Positions 26,480-35,245 of a DNA stretch of 64,000 nucleotides are shown one piece after another. Both the position numbers and the translations under genes were made by a program. Source of the DNA: Mycobacterium sp. OAS707. Lineage in GTDB: Bacteria; Actinomycetota; Actinomycetes; Mycobacteriales; Mycobacteriaceae. The number at the start of each line of letters is the position of its first letter. The first letter of the stretch is position 1. The DNA lies in the NCBI RefSeq assembly GCF_014873705.1, contig NZ_JADBDS010000003.1, forward strand, positions 992,001 through 1,056,000. Reading direction: 5' to 3'. The notes beneath the pieces are model-generated. The model did no database searches, was not told the DNA's origin, and was given only the letters and a program-made list of their open reading frames with translations.

Positions 26480-27393
26480 TAGTGGTAGGTGTCCGACGGC
26501 GCGGGCATGTGCACGGGCTCGTCCTCGAAGTGCGACGCCTCGATGCCGTATGAGCGAGCGAGCTCGAGGATCTTGGTGGCCCGCGCGATGCGCGGCAGGT
26601 CCGAGCCGTTGCGAATCTCACCGCCGTCGCGCTCGAACTCGGCGAAAAACTCCTTCGCCCAAGCGATTTCTTCCTGCGACGGGGACAGTCCCTCGTTGAC
26701 GACGGCACACTGATCCGGGTTGAGGCAGATCTTGCCGGTCATCCCGAACTCCACCGACACGGCGGTTGCCTCGATCAGCTTGAGCGGATTCGAGCCGATG
26801 GTCGGGCCGTCGATCGCGCTCGGGAGATGGGCCGCCTTGGCGGCGATCGTGAACCGCGAGCGCGTGTACGCCAGCGTCGCGGGGTCGTCGCCGAAGCCGG
26901 TGTCACGGCGGAAATCGCCGATGCCGAACGCCAGCCGGAACGTGCCCTTGGCCGCCGCGATCTCGGTGATGCGTTCGAGCCCGCGCGCCGTTTCCACGAG
27001 CGCCACGATCGGCACGTTCGGCAGCCGCTTGGCGGTCTCGGTGACGTGGTCGACGGACTCGACCATCGCCAGCATCACACCGCCGATGGAGGTGCCGGCC
27101 AGGGTCTTGAGGTCGTCGGCCCACCAGGGTGTGCCGAACCCGTTGATGCGCACCCAGTCGGAGTTGCCTGCTTCCAGCCACTGCACCACGTTGTCGCGGG
27201 CGGCCGCCTTGTCCTTCGGAGCCACCGCATCCTCGATATCGAGGACGACGATGTCGGCGCGTGAGTGCGCCGCTGCCTGAAACCGGTCTGCCTGCGCGCC
27301 GTTTACCAGCAGCCAGCTCCTGGCGAGCACCGGGTCGATGCGCGAGCCGATGTCGGCCGGATCGGGCGCGTTGGTGGTGACCTGTTCAGACAT
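26476..27393 (-). CDS. CitE/HpcH-like CoA ester lyase
   Basis: TIM-barrel lyase of 305 residues in the HpcH/HpaI-CitE family. The motifs [18 protein letters not shown] (metal-binding acid), [12 protein letters not shown] and GKICLNPDQ are as in beta-methylmalyl-/citramalyl-CoA lyases. It likely cleaves or forms a beta-hydroxyacyl-CoA; which one is not set. No citD or citF partner is present, so it is not citrate lyase itself. The ATG start at 27393 leaves a 54-bp gap to the divergent hydrolase start. It is the only gene on this short minus unit. Confidence 0.88.
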   Translation of the reverse strand: MSEQVTTNAPDPADIGSRIDPVLARSWLLVNGAQADRFQAAAHSRADIVVLDIEDAVAPKDKAAARDNVVQWLEAGNSDWVRINGFGTPWWADDLKTLAGTSIGGVMLAMVESVDHVTETAKRLPNVPIVALVETARGLERITEIAAAKGTFRLAFGIGDFRRDTGFGDDPATLAYTRSRFTIAAKAAHLPSAIDGPTIGSNPLKLIEATAVSVEFGMTGKICLNPDQCAVVNEGLSPSQEEIAWAKEFFAEFERDGGEIRNGSDLPRIARATKILELARSYGIEASHFEDEPVHMPAPSDTYHY

Positions 27394-27447
27394 GTCTAAA
27401 CGGTAGCGACCTGGCAATCGGGCAGCGCAAGGTGGTAAACCTCCGGC

Positions 27448-28203
27448 ATGGCTGAGCGCGTCACGTTTGCAAGCTCGACGGGACCGAGCTTGGCGGGAAT
27501 CATCGATCGGCCTGCCGGCGAGCCGCGCGGCTGGGGAGTCTTCTCGCACGGATTCACGCTCGGCAAGGACTCGCCCGCGGCGGCTCGCATCTGTAAGCAG
27601 CTCGCCGAGGACGGCATCGGCATGCTGCGCTTCGACGCGCTCGGCTTGGGCGACTCGGAGGGTGACTGGGGCGACGGCTCGTTCACCGTGAAGGTCAACG
27701 ACGTCGTCCGGGCTTGCGAATTCATGGCCGAGCAGGAGACGCCCGCCGACATCCTCGTCGGGCACTCCTTCGGGGGTGCGGCGGTGATCGCAGCGGCGCG
27801 ACAGTCACCCGGAGTGCGGGCCGTCGCCACCATCGGGGCGCCGATGGACCCCTCCCACGCCGAGCACCACTACGACGCCGTCGTCGACCGGGTGCTGTCC
27901 GAGGGCAGCGCAGAGTGGATGGTCGGCGGGCGTTGTCTCACGCTCAAAAGGGCTTTCGTCGAAGACGTGCGGGCAGCGGCCCTGCACGACAAGATTCGCG
28001 GTCTGAAACTGCCGCTGCTGATCCTGCACTCACCGACCGACAACACTGTGGGCATTGCCAATGCCAGCGAGATCTTCCGTACCGCACGCCATCCCCGCAG
28101 CTTCGTCTCACTCGAGGGTTCTGAGCATCTGCTGACCGGCCCGGGGCAGGCGCGTCGCGCGGCTCGCATAATCGGCGCGTGGGCCGATCCTTACCTAAAA
28201 TAG
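27448..28203 (+). CDS. Alpha/beta hydrolase
   Basis: Hydrolase of 251 residues with the triad Ser107 (GHSFGG), Asp198 (HSPTDN) and His227 (SEHLL). The FSHGFTLGKDS and RFDALGLGDSEG segments are typical of the family often found fused or linked to OsmC proteins. There is no signal peptide, so it is cytosolic. Substrate unknown. Followed after 66 bp by a cutinase gene on the same strand. Confidence 0.87.
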   Translation: MAERVTFASSTGPSLAGIIDRPAGEPRGWGVFSHGFTLGKDSPAAARICKQLAEDGIGMLRFDALGLGDSEGDWGDGSFTVKVNDVVRACEFMAEQETPADILVGHSFGGAAVIAAARQSPGVRAVATIGAPMDPSHAEHHYDAVVDRVLSEGSAEWMVGGRCLTLKRAFVEDVRAAALHDKIRGLKLPLLILHSPTDNTVGIANASEIFRTARHPRSFVSLEGSEHLLTGPGQARRAARIIGAWADPYLK

Positions 28204-28269
28204 GGTTTCGTAATCAGCACCACCGGGTACCCACGTGCGTCATTTGTGGAGCGACAGTCGGGAGTCAAG

Positions 28270-28971
28270 GTGAGCTTCATCGGTCGGATCTTCGGTACTG
28301 CGGTCGTCGTGACTTCGGCGCTGTTGGGCACTGCCGTCACCAGCCCAAGCGCTTCTGCTGATCCTTGTCCGGACGTCGAGGTCATTTTCGCCCGCGGCAC
28401 TTTCGAGCCCGCAGGCGTTGGCGTGACGGGGCAGGCATTCGTCGACGCGCTGCGCGACCAGCTCGGCGGCAAGTCGATGGAGGTGTACGCGGTCAACTAT
28501 CCGGCGTCGCTCGATTTCGCAACGGCGGCCGACGGTGTGATCGATACGAGCAACAGGGTCCGCGACATGGCCGCGCGGTGCCCGAACACCAAGATGGTGC
28601 TCGGTGGCTACTCGCAAGGCGCAGCCGTCGTGGCATATACCACCGAAGACGCTGTGCCCAACGGCTTTACCCTTCCCGAGGGCATCACGGGACCGATGGC
28701 TCCGGACGTGGCCAAGCACGTCGCCGCCGTGGTGCTGTTCGGCAAGCCCTCGAGCGGGTTCCTTCAGATGATCTACACCGGTGCCCCGCCGATCACGGTC
28801 GGCAAGCTGTACACCGGCAAGACCCTCGATCTGTGCATCCCGGAGGACAACGTCTGCTCGCCTGGCGGCACCGACAACGGCGCACACAACCTCTATTCGG
28901 TGAACGGCATGGCGAACCAGGCCGCGTCCTATGCGATGGAACGGCTTTCGTCCAATGGGTCGAGGACGTAG
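28270..28971 (+). CDS. Secreted cutinase-family esterase
   Basis: Exported esterase of 233 residues. The signal peptide is cleaved after residue 30 (SASA-DP). The cutinase signature GYSQGA contains the nucleophile Ser115; Asp193 and His206 complete the triad. Disulphides are likely C33-C104 and C189-C196. Mycobacterial Culp proteins of this family hydrolyse lipids and esters at the cell surface. I use the GTG at 28270 because GGGAG precedes it at the right distance; a GTG at 28246 would extend the N-terminus by 8 residues. Confidence 0.9.
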   Translation: MSFIGRIFGTAVVVTSALLGTAVTSPSASADPCPDVEVIFARGTFEPAGVGVTGQAFVDALRDQLGGKSMEVYAVNYPASLDFATAADGVIDTSNRVRDMAARCPNTKMVLGGYSQGAAVVAYTTEDAVPNGFTLPEGITGPMAPDVAKHVAAVVLFGKPSSGFLQMIYTGAPPITVGKLYTGKTLDLCIPEDNVCSPGGTDNGAHNLYSVNGMANQAASYAMERLSSNGSRT

Positions 28972-28978
28972 CGGGTAC

Positions 28979-29605
28979 CTAACCGTCGAGCTCACCGATG
29001 ATTCCGCGCTCGATAGCGGAGCGGGCGCGCTGCGGTAGCACGATCAGGCCGTCGAGTTCGCGAGAGGCAACGGCGTAGGCGCGTTCGCGCTCCTGCCGCG
29101 TCGCGCCGCTGTCGACCGCCATCCGCAAGGCGCTGCGCGCGCGGGAAAGGCGCTGCTGCTCTGCTTTCGTGAAATCGTTGCGCCGCTTGCGTATTGCCTC
29201 GGTTTCTGCGATGTCGAACGCGGTCACGTAATTCTCAACCGCGTCCAGGTACTGGCGCGCGGCGTCGCTGTCTGAAAGAAGGTCCTCGACGTTGCCCGGC
29301 CGCAGCAGGTCGGCTCGCAACTTGGCCCGGTGGAAGCGCTCGGTCAGCGGGTTGCGCATGTCGGTCATCAGCGGAAAGTCGAGCAGTTTGCCGATGTCGA
29401 GTTCATAGTCCAACCACCGGGTGTCCGTTCGGTCATGCTCCTTGATCGTCCGCGCGATGGCGCGCGCTTGCGCCGCCTGGCTCTCCGGGGCCGGCTGGTG
29501 GCCGACGCGCGCGGCGGAGAACGCCTTCACACCGCCGACAACCAGGCCGACCACCGGAACAACGATGATCAGCAACTCGACGAGACGGACGAGAAGCAGC
29601 CCCAT
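28979..29605 (-). CDS. Conserved single-span membrane protein with coiled-coil C-terminus
   Basis: Protein of 208 residues that I cannot name. An N-terminal transmembrane segment (about residues 3-27) is followed by a highly charged helical region. Long stretches rich in Arg, Glu and Ala (AEQQRLSRARSALRMA, RQERERAYAVASREL) look like coiled coil facing the cytoplasm. Its layout resembles conserved actinobacterial proteins near stress operons. It is the last gene of the minus operon started by the ECF sigma factor, 22 bp after the ThuA-like gene. Confidence 0.8.
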   Translation of the reverse strand: MGLLLVRLVELLIIVVPVVGLVVGGVKAFSAARVGHQPAPESQAAQARAIARTIKEHDRTDTRWLDYELDIGKLLDFPLMTDMRNPLTERFHRAKLRADLLRPGNVEDLLSDSDAARQYLDAVENYVTAFDIAETEAIRKRRNDFTKAEQQRLSRARSALRMAVDSGATRQERERAYAVASRELDGLIVLPQRARSAIERGIIGELDG

Positions 29606-29627
29606 CAAGCCAGGATGCCACCCCTTG

Positions 29628-30491
29628 TCAGACCGCGACCGACAGGTGATTGGCGGGTTGAAGCCAGGAGGCGATGTTGCGGATGTAGCCCTTGAAGATC
29701 GCCAGTCGCGACGGGTCGGCCTTGATCTGATTTCCCGGTGCCTCACTGACGAATGACGGTGCGCCGCAATCGAGATCCCAGTTGTAGTCGGCGAAGTGGT
29801 GGAAGGTCGACTCAGCGACCGCGCGGCCCATCGGCCTGCCGTCGGGTGCTAGTTCACCATCGAGCACGACGGCGAGGTTGAAGTGGCGGCCGGTCGCGGT
29901 GCTGCGGCCCTGTGCGATCGCGGTGGCGAACGCCCCGGTCGCCGACACCAGGCCCTCGTGCGGGTGGGCGGGGAACCACTCGATGTGCCCGCTGGCGGTG
30001 TGCTCGGTGCGCAACAGCTCGTGCACCGGCCCTTCGACGAGCACCGGCTGGTAGTCGCCGTTGGCGCCGGAGTGGTAGTTGGGCCACGAGATGGTCGGGG
30101 TGTTCTGGTCGTCGCACATCGTGCTCGGGTCGACGCTCTTGTCGTGGAATTCGTTCACCACGCCGAGCGCGCCGAGCCTGCTCAGGCAGCAGCCCAGGTC
30201 CTGGTGATCGCGCGCGGTCAGCACGCCGCCGCCGTTCTCGCGGAACCGCCGGATGGCGTAGGCGTCGGCGGCGGACAGGCCGTCACCGACGTCGACGGCC
30301 ATTAGCCACAGCTGGTCGAAGTTCAGTTGGTCTAGGTGGCTGAGCACCAGGTCGTCGCCCCGGCTCGACCGGTTGCGTGCGACGACCTCATGGCCGGCGG
30401 CCCGAAGTTCGTCGGCCAACAGCGAGAAACGTGAGACGTCCCAGTCGTCGGGACTCTCGGGAATGGTCGTTTGCAGCAGGATCCGTGCCAT
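29628..30491 (-). CDS. ThuA/glutamine-amidotransferase-like protein
   Basis: Protein of 287 residues with a class-I amidotransferase-like fold, beginning MARILLQTTIPE and with an ADELRAAGHEV helix. There is a metal-ligand-like pattern of histidines in ESTFHHFADYNWDLDCG. The sequence resembles ThuA-like trehalose-utilisation proteins more in layout than in clear motifs. It could be a sugar-linked or redox enzyme, but a catalytic triad is not evident. It is in the five-gene minus unit, 12 bp after the cupin gene. Confidence 0.55.
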   Translation of the reverse strand: MARILLQTTIPESPDDWDVSRFSLLADELRAAGHEVVARNRSSRGDDLVLSHLDQLNFDQLWLMAVDVGDGLSAADAYAIRRFRENGGGVLTARDHQDLGCCLSRLGALGVVNEFHDKSVDPSTMCDDQNTPTISWPNYHSGANGDYQPVLVEGPVHELLRTEHTASGHIEWFPAHPHEGLVSATGAFATAIAQGRSTATGRHFNLAVVLDGELAPDGRPMGRAVAESTFHHFADYNWDLDCGAPSFVSEAPGNQIKADPSRLAIFKGYIRNIASWLQPANHLSVAV

Positions 30492-30503
30492 CGGAACGCA
30501 CTC

Positions 30504-30914
30504 CTATTCGGCGGTTACGCGCAGGTGTTTGCGCGCCTCGAGTTCCTCGTCGTCGACGAGGGTGAGCATGGGTTTGCCGGGCACGCAGAGCATCGTGACG
30601 AGATAACGAAGTTTGATGTCGTCGCGATTGTTTGCGTCGGAGTAGTGGATGACGTCGCCGCCGGGTTCCCAGAATGCCTCTCCGGCCCGAATGACGCGCG
30701 GCGCTTGGCCTTCCAACTCGAACAGCATCTCGCCTTCCAACACGTAGCCGAAGGCCGGGCCGTAGGGGTGTCGGTGTGGTGGGGCGCCGGCACTGCCTGG
30801 ACGGAATTCGACGACAACGGTCATGGCGTGTGCGCCTTCGGGAATAGCAGGCGGTTGCACTTCCTGCACCACCGTCAACGCGTTCTCCCATTCGGCGTCA
30901 TAGTTTTTCGACAT
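30504..30914 (-). CDS. Cupin-domain protein
   Basis: Small beta-barrel protein of 136 residues with the cupin motif 1 pattern PHRHPYGPAFGYVLEGE and a second-motif His in DVIHYS, giving a likely 3-His metal site. Proteins like this act as dioxygenases, isomerases or sensor proteins; the substrate is unknown. The ATG at 30914 follows GGAAGG. It lies between the SDR gene and the ThuA-like gene, 20 and 12 bp away. Confidence 0.85.
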   Translation of the reverse strand: MSKNYDAEWENALTVVQEVQPPAIPEGAHAMTVVVEFRPGSAGAPPHRHPYGPAFGYVLEGEMLFELEGQAPRVIRAGEAFWEPGGDVIHYSDANNRDDIKLRYLVTMLCVPGKPMLTLVDDEELEARKHLRVTAE

Positions 30915-30934
30915 CGGACATTCCTTCCTGGTGT

Positions 30935-31657
30935 TCATATGGCGGTGCCGCCGCCGTCGGCGTGCAGTGTGGAGCCGGTGATGAAAGTCGAGCGGGGCGA
31001 GGCGAGAAAGAGCACCGCGTCCGCGATTTCTTTGGGTTTGGCGGTGCGGCCCAACGGCAGCGCGCGGCCGAGTTCCTCGTTGGTTTCGCCCCATTCCGCC
31101 TCGACGCCTTCGGTTTTCGTGGGTCCGGGGGCGACGCTGTTGACCCGCACGCCATGGGAACCGAATTCGGCGGCCCAGGTACGGGTGAGCGATTCGACTG
31201 CGGCCTTAGTGGCGCTGTACACGCCGGCACCGGGGACGCCCTTCGAGGCGACCATCGAGGTGACGTTGATGATGCTGCCGTGCCCTCGCCTGAGCATTCC
31301 GGGCACGAGGCCGGCTGCCAAGAAGTAGGTGCCGCGGACGTTGGTGTCGAACGTCTTCTCGAACGCGGTCACTTCCTGGTCGACGGTCAATGCCGCCGGA
31401 AAGCTGGCGGCATTGTTGACCAGAATGTCGACGTCTCCAGCCTGCGCGACAAGCGATTTCACCGACTCGATGTCAGACAGATCGGCCTGGACGAAGCGCA
31501 CGCTGCCGTCGATCCCCGCGGCCGCCGCTTTGCCGCGTTCGGCGTCTCGACCGGAGATGATGACCGATGCGCCTTCGTGTGCCAGCAGCCGGGCGCATGC
31601 CAGGCCGATGCCTGCAGTTCCTCCGGTGACCAACGCTGTCTTATACGCTAATTCCAT
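30935..31657 (-). CDS. SDR-family oxidoreductase
   Basis: Classical short-chain dehydrogenase of 240 residues. TGGTAGIG at residues 11-18 binds NAD(P), the NNAAS and Ser-Tyr-Lys triad is complete (YSATK), and the C-terminal TGSTLHADGGGT closes the fold. It likely reduces a ketone or oxidises an alcohol. It directly follows the ECF sigma gene by 15 bp, so sigma-dependent expression is plausible. Confidence 0.9.
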   Translation of the reverse strand: MELAYKTALVTGGTAGIGLACARLLAHEGASVIISGRDAERGKAAAAGIDGSVRFVQADLSDIESVKSLVAQAGDVDILVNNAASFPAALTVDQEVTAFEKTFDTNVRGTYFLAAGLVPGMLRRGHGSIINVTSMVASKGVPGAGVYSATKAAVESLTRTWAAEFGSHGVRVNSVAPGPTKTEGVEAEWGETNEELGRALPLGRTAKPKEIADAVLFLASPRSTFITGSTLHADGGGTAI

Positions 31658-31672
31658 TGCAAACTCCTAGGT

Positions 31673-32224
31673 TTAAGCGACGTGAGCCAGGGACTGGCGC
31701 AACCGTTGTCTGCCGCGGGACGCCCGCGACATCACGGTGCCGTGTGGGATGCCGAGAATCTTGGCGGTCTCGGCATAGGTGTAGCCCTCGACATCCGCGA
31801 GGTACACGACGGTGCGGAAGCTGTCGGGCAGAGCGTCCATCGCGGCCTTGATTTCGTTATCGGGCAACGCGGCCAGCACCTCGGCCTCGGCGGAGCGGGG
31901 GCCCGCAGGAAGCCGGGCGGCGCTGTCGGCGAGGTCCTGCTCGGTGACACCGTCGACAGGGACCTCCCGGGGGCGGCATTGTCTGGAGCGGTATGCGCTC
32001 ACCCACCGGTTGTAGAGAATCCGGAAGAGCCAGGCCTTGAGGTTGCTGCCCTCCTTGAAGGTGGCGAAGCCCGCGTAGGCGTGCATCAGCGCGTCTTGCA
32101 GCAGGTCCTCGGCGTCGGCCTCGCTGCGGGTCAGCCGCCGCGCTCCGCGCGCCAAGACATCGAAGAGCGGCTCCACATCGTGGGCGAAGCGCGTAGCGAG
32201 ATCCGTGCCCGACGTGCCTTGCAT
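31673..32224 (-). CDS. ECF sigma factor (SigH/SigE-like)
   Basis: ECF sigma factor of 183 residues. Region 2 (about 20-85) has AEDLLQDALMHAY and LKAWLFRILYNRW, and region 4 (about 120-175) has YTYAETAKILGIPHGTVMSRASRGR. The arrangement is like SigH/SigR but no ZAS zinc anti-sigma gene follows; the next gene is an SDR. It is the first gene of the minus unit to 28979. How it is held in check is unknown; a distant anti-sigma factor is possible. Confidence 0.9.
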   Translation of the reverse strand: MQGTSGTDLATRFAHDVEPLFDVLARGARRLTRSEADAEDLLQDALMHAYAGFATFKEGSNLKAWLFRILYNRWVSAYRSRQCRPREVPVDGVTEQDLADSAARLPAGPRSAEAEVLAALPDNEIKAAMDALPDSFRTVVYLADVEGYTYAETAKILGIPHGTVMSRASRGRQRLRQSLAHVA

Positions 32225-32324
32225 GATCAGCCTCCCGTTGATGCGGTGTCTTTGTCCTGGCCTGCGCCCGTGTCGGGCCGTCCAGATCAGACTCGCGGTT
32301 GCGGAGGTGAAGCGAACCCTTGGA

Positions 32325-32366
32325 AGTCCGTAGTCAGTAGTCCGTAGTGGGCGCTAGCTCGCCCAC
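32325..32366 (-). repeat. Short direct repeat and hairpin at the LuxR 3' end
   Basis: AGTCCGTAGT occurs twice, at 32325-32334 and 32339-32348, with a 14-bp period. It is followed by a perfect 7-bp hairpin (GTGGGCG, 6-nt loop) at 32347-32366 that spans the LuxR stop codon. The hairpin might end the LuxR transcript; the repeats might serve as an operator for the downstream ECF sigma gene. No U-run is present. Confidence 0.35.
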
Positions 32367-35149
32367 GAGATGGTGCGCAGTTGCCTGCGCGAGGTGATGC
32401 CGAGCTTGACGAACACCTTTCGCAGGTGCCACTCGACGGTGTGGGTCGAGATGAACAACTGGGCGCCGATCTCCTGATTCGTCAGTCCGTCGCCTGCCAG
32501 CCGCGCGATCTGCGCCTCCTGAGCAGTCAGCTCCGAATGCGAGCTGGCTTGCTGCTTGCGCACCTTCTCCCCGGTGGCCACCAGCTCTCGTCGGGCCCGT
32601 TCGGCGAATGCCTGTGCACCCATCCGGGTGAACGCCTGGTGCGCCTCGGTGAGGTGGCGTCGTGCGTCGACGCGGCGGTTCACCCGACGTAGCCATTCAC
32701 CGTAGTGCAGTCGCGTCCGCGCGAGGTGGACCGCGACGCGCGTACGGCCCAGGCGTTCAACGGCTTCGGTGTACAGCGCGTCGGCGTGCGCATCGTCGGC
32801 CACCATCGCGCGCGCGTGTGCCACCGCGCCGAGGTGCCAGTCGGTTCCACTCACGCCCGCATACTTCTCGAACCGCTGCACGGCCGACACGGCGGCTTCC
32901 TGGTCGCCGGTGCGTATGGCGGCCTCGATCAGTTCGAACAGGCACCAACTGTGGAAGCCGAGGTCCTCGTATCTGCATGCCTCACGGGCGGCCGCGAGGG
33001 CCTCCTCGTACCGGCCGAGGCCGTTGTACAGCAGGGCGGCGGCGCAACCGGTGAGGCCGAGCAGCCTGCCCTCTCCCCTGGCCGCCCCGTCGGCGGCGGC
33101 CGACTCGATCAACTTCACCGCGTCGGCCGGATCACCACGCCACGCTGTCAGCAGCAGCGAGTGATACCTGACCGGCGCGAGGTGATCCGTCGATGCGGAG
33201 ATCGAATTGGCCTCTTCGATAAGCGTTTCCGCCGTGGTGAATTCGCCCGAAAGCAAGTGCGCCCCAGCCTGGTACACGAGAGCGCGTGGCAATACGTCCA
33301 GTGCGCCGGCATCGCGTGCCTGCCGCACGACGGCGGCGGACAGTTGGTGCACTATCGCTTCGTCCCACAGGTCATGGGCAGCGGATTCCTGAAGGATCGG
33401 AAACGCTGGCACCATCCACCGCCGAACCTGAAGGTCGTTCGACTCCGTCATCGCCAACATGGCGTCCAGCGCTGCCCGCAATGGAGCGGTGCCCGCGCTC
33501 ACACCGCCGGTGATCCGTTCTGCGATGCCGGTCAAAAGCAGCTCGATAGCGCGTGGAGGTTTCGTCGCCCGACTGACAAAGGACCGCGCGGCTTCGGCTG
33601 CATCGCCCAGCGAACCGGGATCACCGAGCCGCCCGGCATACAGGATCGCGGCGATCGCCTCCGCGTACGTCTCGCAGGCTGCGTAGTCGTCGAGGTTCTC
33701 CAATTGTTTTGCGGCAGTGAGGAGTTGCAGCGCGGTTGCACTGACCGGGGCCGCACCGGCATCGCCGCCGCGGCTACGGGCGAATTCCATCTGGGCCCTC
33801 AGCCGGGCGATCTGGGCGCGTTGCAGGTCGGACAATTGGCCGAGTTCGGCGATCGCGAGCAATTCGTATGCCGCAGCAGGTGCCGCCGCGTCCCGTTTGG
33901 CCTGCGCTGCCGCCAGCGCCCGCGCGCTGCGCAGGGCCGGGTCCGACGTCAACGCGGTGGCGCGTTCGAGGAATGCCGCCGCGGCGGCGATCCCGCCTCG
34001 GCCCTGGGCACGACTTGCGGACGACTCCAGTTCCGCGGCGACCGCCTCGTCGGGACCCGCGGCCGCGTTGGCGGCATGCCACGCCTTGCGGTCGGGATCC
34101 GTTTCGGGATCGGTCGCGTCGGCCAACGCGCGGTGAATCGCCCGGCGTTCGGTCAGGTCCGCGGCGCGGTAGGCGGCCGACCGCAGCAGCGGATGGTGAA
34201 AGCGCATCCGCGGACCGAATTCGATCACGCCTTCGGCTTCGGCAGGGGCCAACGCGTCGACCGCGATGCCGAGGTGCGCGGCCGCGCGGAGGAACAACGC
34301 GGCATCGCCGACCGGTTCGGCCGCCGCGAGCAGCAGCAACCGCTGGGTTTCGGCGGGTAAGGATTTGATGCGGTTGACGAAGCCCTCCTCGAGCGCCGCC
34401 GCCGACGAGCGCTTGCCGGAAATCCAGAACCCGCCCGAAAGCTCGGTTGCTGACACACTGCGCGGCACCTCGATGATGGCAAGCGGGATGCCGCGGGTCT
34501 CGGCGACGATGCGGTCGCGGACGCGCGGGTCCATCGCCCCCACGATCACCGATTCCAACAGTTCCCGCGCATCGCCGTCGGACAGGCCGCTGAGCGCCAA
34601 TTCCGGCAACCCCATCAACGCCTCTGCGCCCCGTTCACGCGCCGCGAACACCATTGCGACCGGCTCGGCGAGCAGGCGTCTCGCCACGAAGGCGAGCGTC
34701 TGCACCGACACTTCGTCGAGCCATTGGGCATCGTCGACGACGCAGAGCAGGGGTTGGTCGTTGGCGGCCGCGGCAATCAGGCTCAGCACCGCCAGGCCGA
34801 CGAGGAAACGATCTGGGGGGGCGCCGACACCCCGACCGAACGCGACATTGAGCGCCTCACGCTGTGGCTCGGGAAGTTCATCCAGGTGATTCAGCAGCGG
34901 CGCGCACAGCTGCTGCAGGCCGGCGAAGGCGAGTTCCATATCGGACTGCACACCGGCCACTTGGACGCAGCGGAACCCGGCCGCCAGTTCTGTCACGAAC
35001 CCGAGCAGTGAGGTCTTGCCGACTCCGGGCTCACCGCGCAGCACCAGCACCTGACTGGTGCCCGATCGGACAGCGTCGATCAGCCCCCGAAGTGTCTCGC
35101 TTTCGCTGGCGCGACCGCGAAGACGTGTCCCCCGACCTTCGCTCGACAT
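32354..35149 (-). CDS. Large LuxR-family ATP-dependent regulator (LAL/MalT type)
   Basis: Regulator of 931 residues. The AAA-like N-terminus has Walker A GEPGVGKTS (residues 39-47) and a VVDDAQWLDE Walker B-like box. A long alpha-helical TPR-like middle section (about 350-850) follows. A C-terminal LuxR helix-turn-helix near 867-925 includes LTNQEIGAQLFISTHTVEWH. LAL proteins activate metabolic or secondary-metabolite genes in response to small ligands and ATP. The target genes may be the divergent or downstream operons. The Shine-Dalgarno sequence at its start is in a hairpin. Confidence 0.9.
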   Translation of the reverse strand: MSSEGRGTRLRGRASESETLRGLIDAVRSGTSQVLVLRGEPGVGKTSLLGFVTELAAGFRCVQVAGVQSDMELAFAGLQQLCAPLLNHLDELPEPQREALNVAFGRGVGAPPDRFLVGLAVLSLIAAAANDQPLLCVVDDAQWLDEVSVQTLAFVARRLLAEPVAMVFAARERGAEALMGLPELALSGLSDGDARELLESVIVGAMDPRVRDRIVAETRGIPLAIIEVPRSVSATELSGGFWISGKRSSAAALEEGFVNRIKSLPAETQRLLLLAAAEPVGDAALFLRAAAHLGIAVDALAPAEAEGVIEFGPRMRFHHPLLRSAAYRAADLTERRAIHRALADATDPETDPDRKAWHAANAAAGPDEAVAAELESSASRAQGRGGIAAAAAFLERATALTSDPALRSARALAAAQAKRDAAAPAAAYELLAIAELGQLSDLQRAQIARLRAQMEFARSRGGDAGAAPVSATALQLLTAAKQLENLDDYAACETYAEAIAAILYAGRLGDPGSLGDAAEAARSFVSRATKPPRAIELLLTGIAERITGGVSAGTAPLRAALDAMLAMTESNDLQVRRWMVPAFPILQESAAHDLWDEAIVHQLSAAVVRQARDAGALDVLPRALVYQAGAHLLSGEFTTAETLIEEANSISASTDHLAPVRYHSLLLTAWRGDPADAVKLIESAAADGAARGEGRLLGLTGCAAALLYNGLGRYEEALAAAREACRYEDLGFHSWCLFELIEAAIRTGDQEAAVSAVQRFEKYAGVSGTDWHLGAVAHARAMVADDAHADALYTEAVERLGRTRVAVHLARTRLHYGEWLRRVNRRVDARRHLTEAHQAFTRMGAQAFAERARRELVATGEKVRKQQASSHSELTAQEAQIARLAGDGLTNQEIGAQLFISTHTVEWHLRKVFVKLGITSRRQLRTISWAS

Positions 35150-35153
35150 AGGG

Positions 35154-35179
35154 CTCCACCGCGTCTGTTTGCAGTGGAG
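35154..35179 (-). promoter_or_regulatory. Hairpin that may hide the LuxR ribosome site
   Basis: On the transcript CUCCAC pairs with GUGGAG, the Shine-Dalgarno sequence 4-5 bases before the LuxR start, leaving a 14-nt loop. This would hold translation low until opened. It may also be a DNA-level inverted repeat. Confidence 0.35.
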
Positions 35180-35245
35180 ACCTTACCGCTGGTCCGGCTG
35201 TGAACTGGCTCTCGCCAGGGACCTCGAGCCGGCCCGGCGGTCCCG

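Noticed and set aside
32705-34360. Long open frame (551 codons) on plus inside the LuxR regulator
   Set aside because: It is the complement-strand shadow of a well supported LAL regulator in high-GC DNA, is Arg/Gly-rich, and has no domain or ribosome site.
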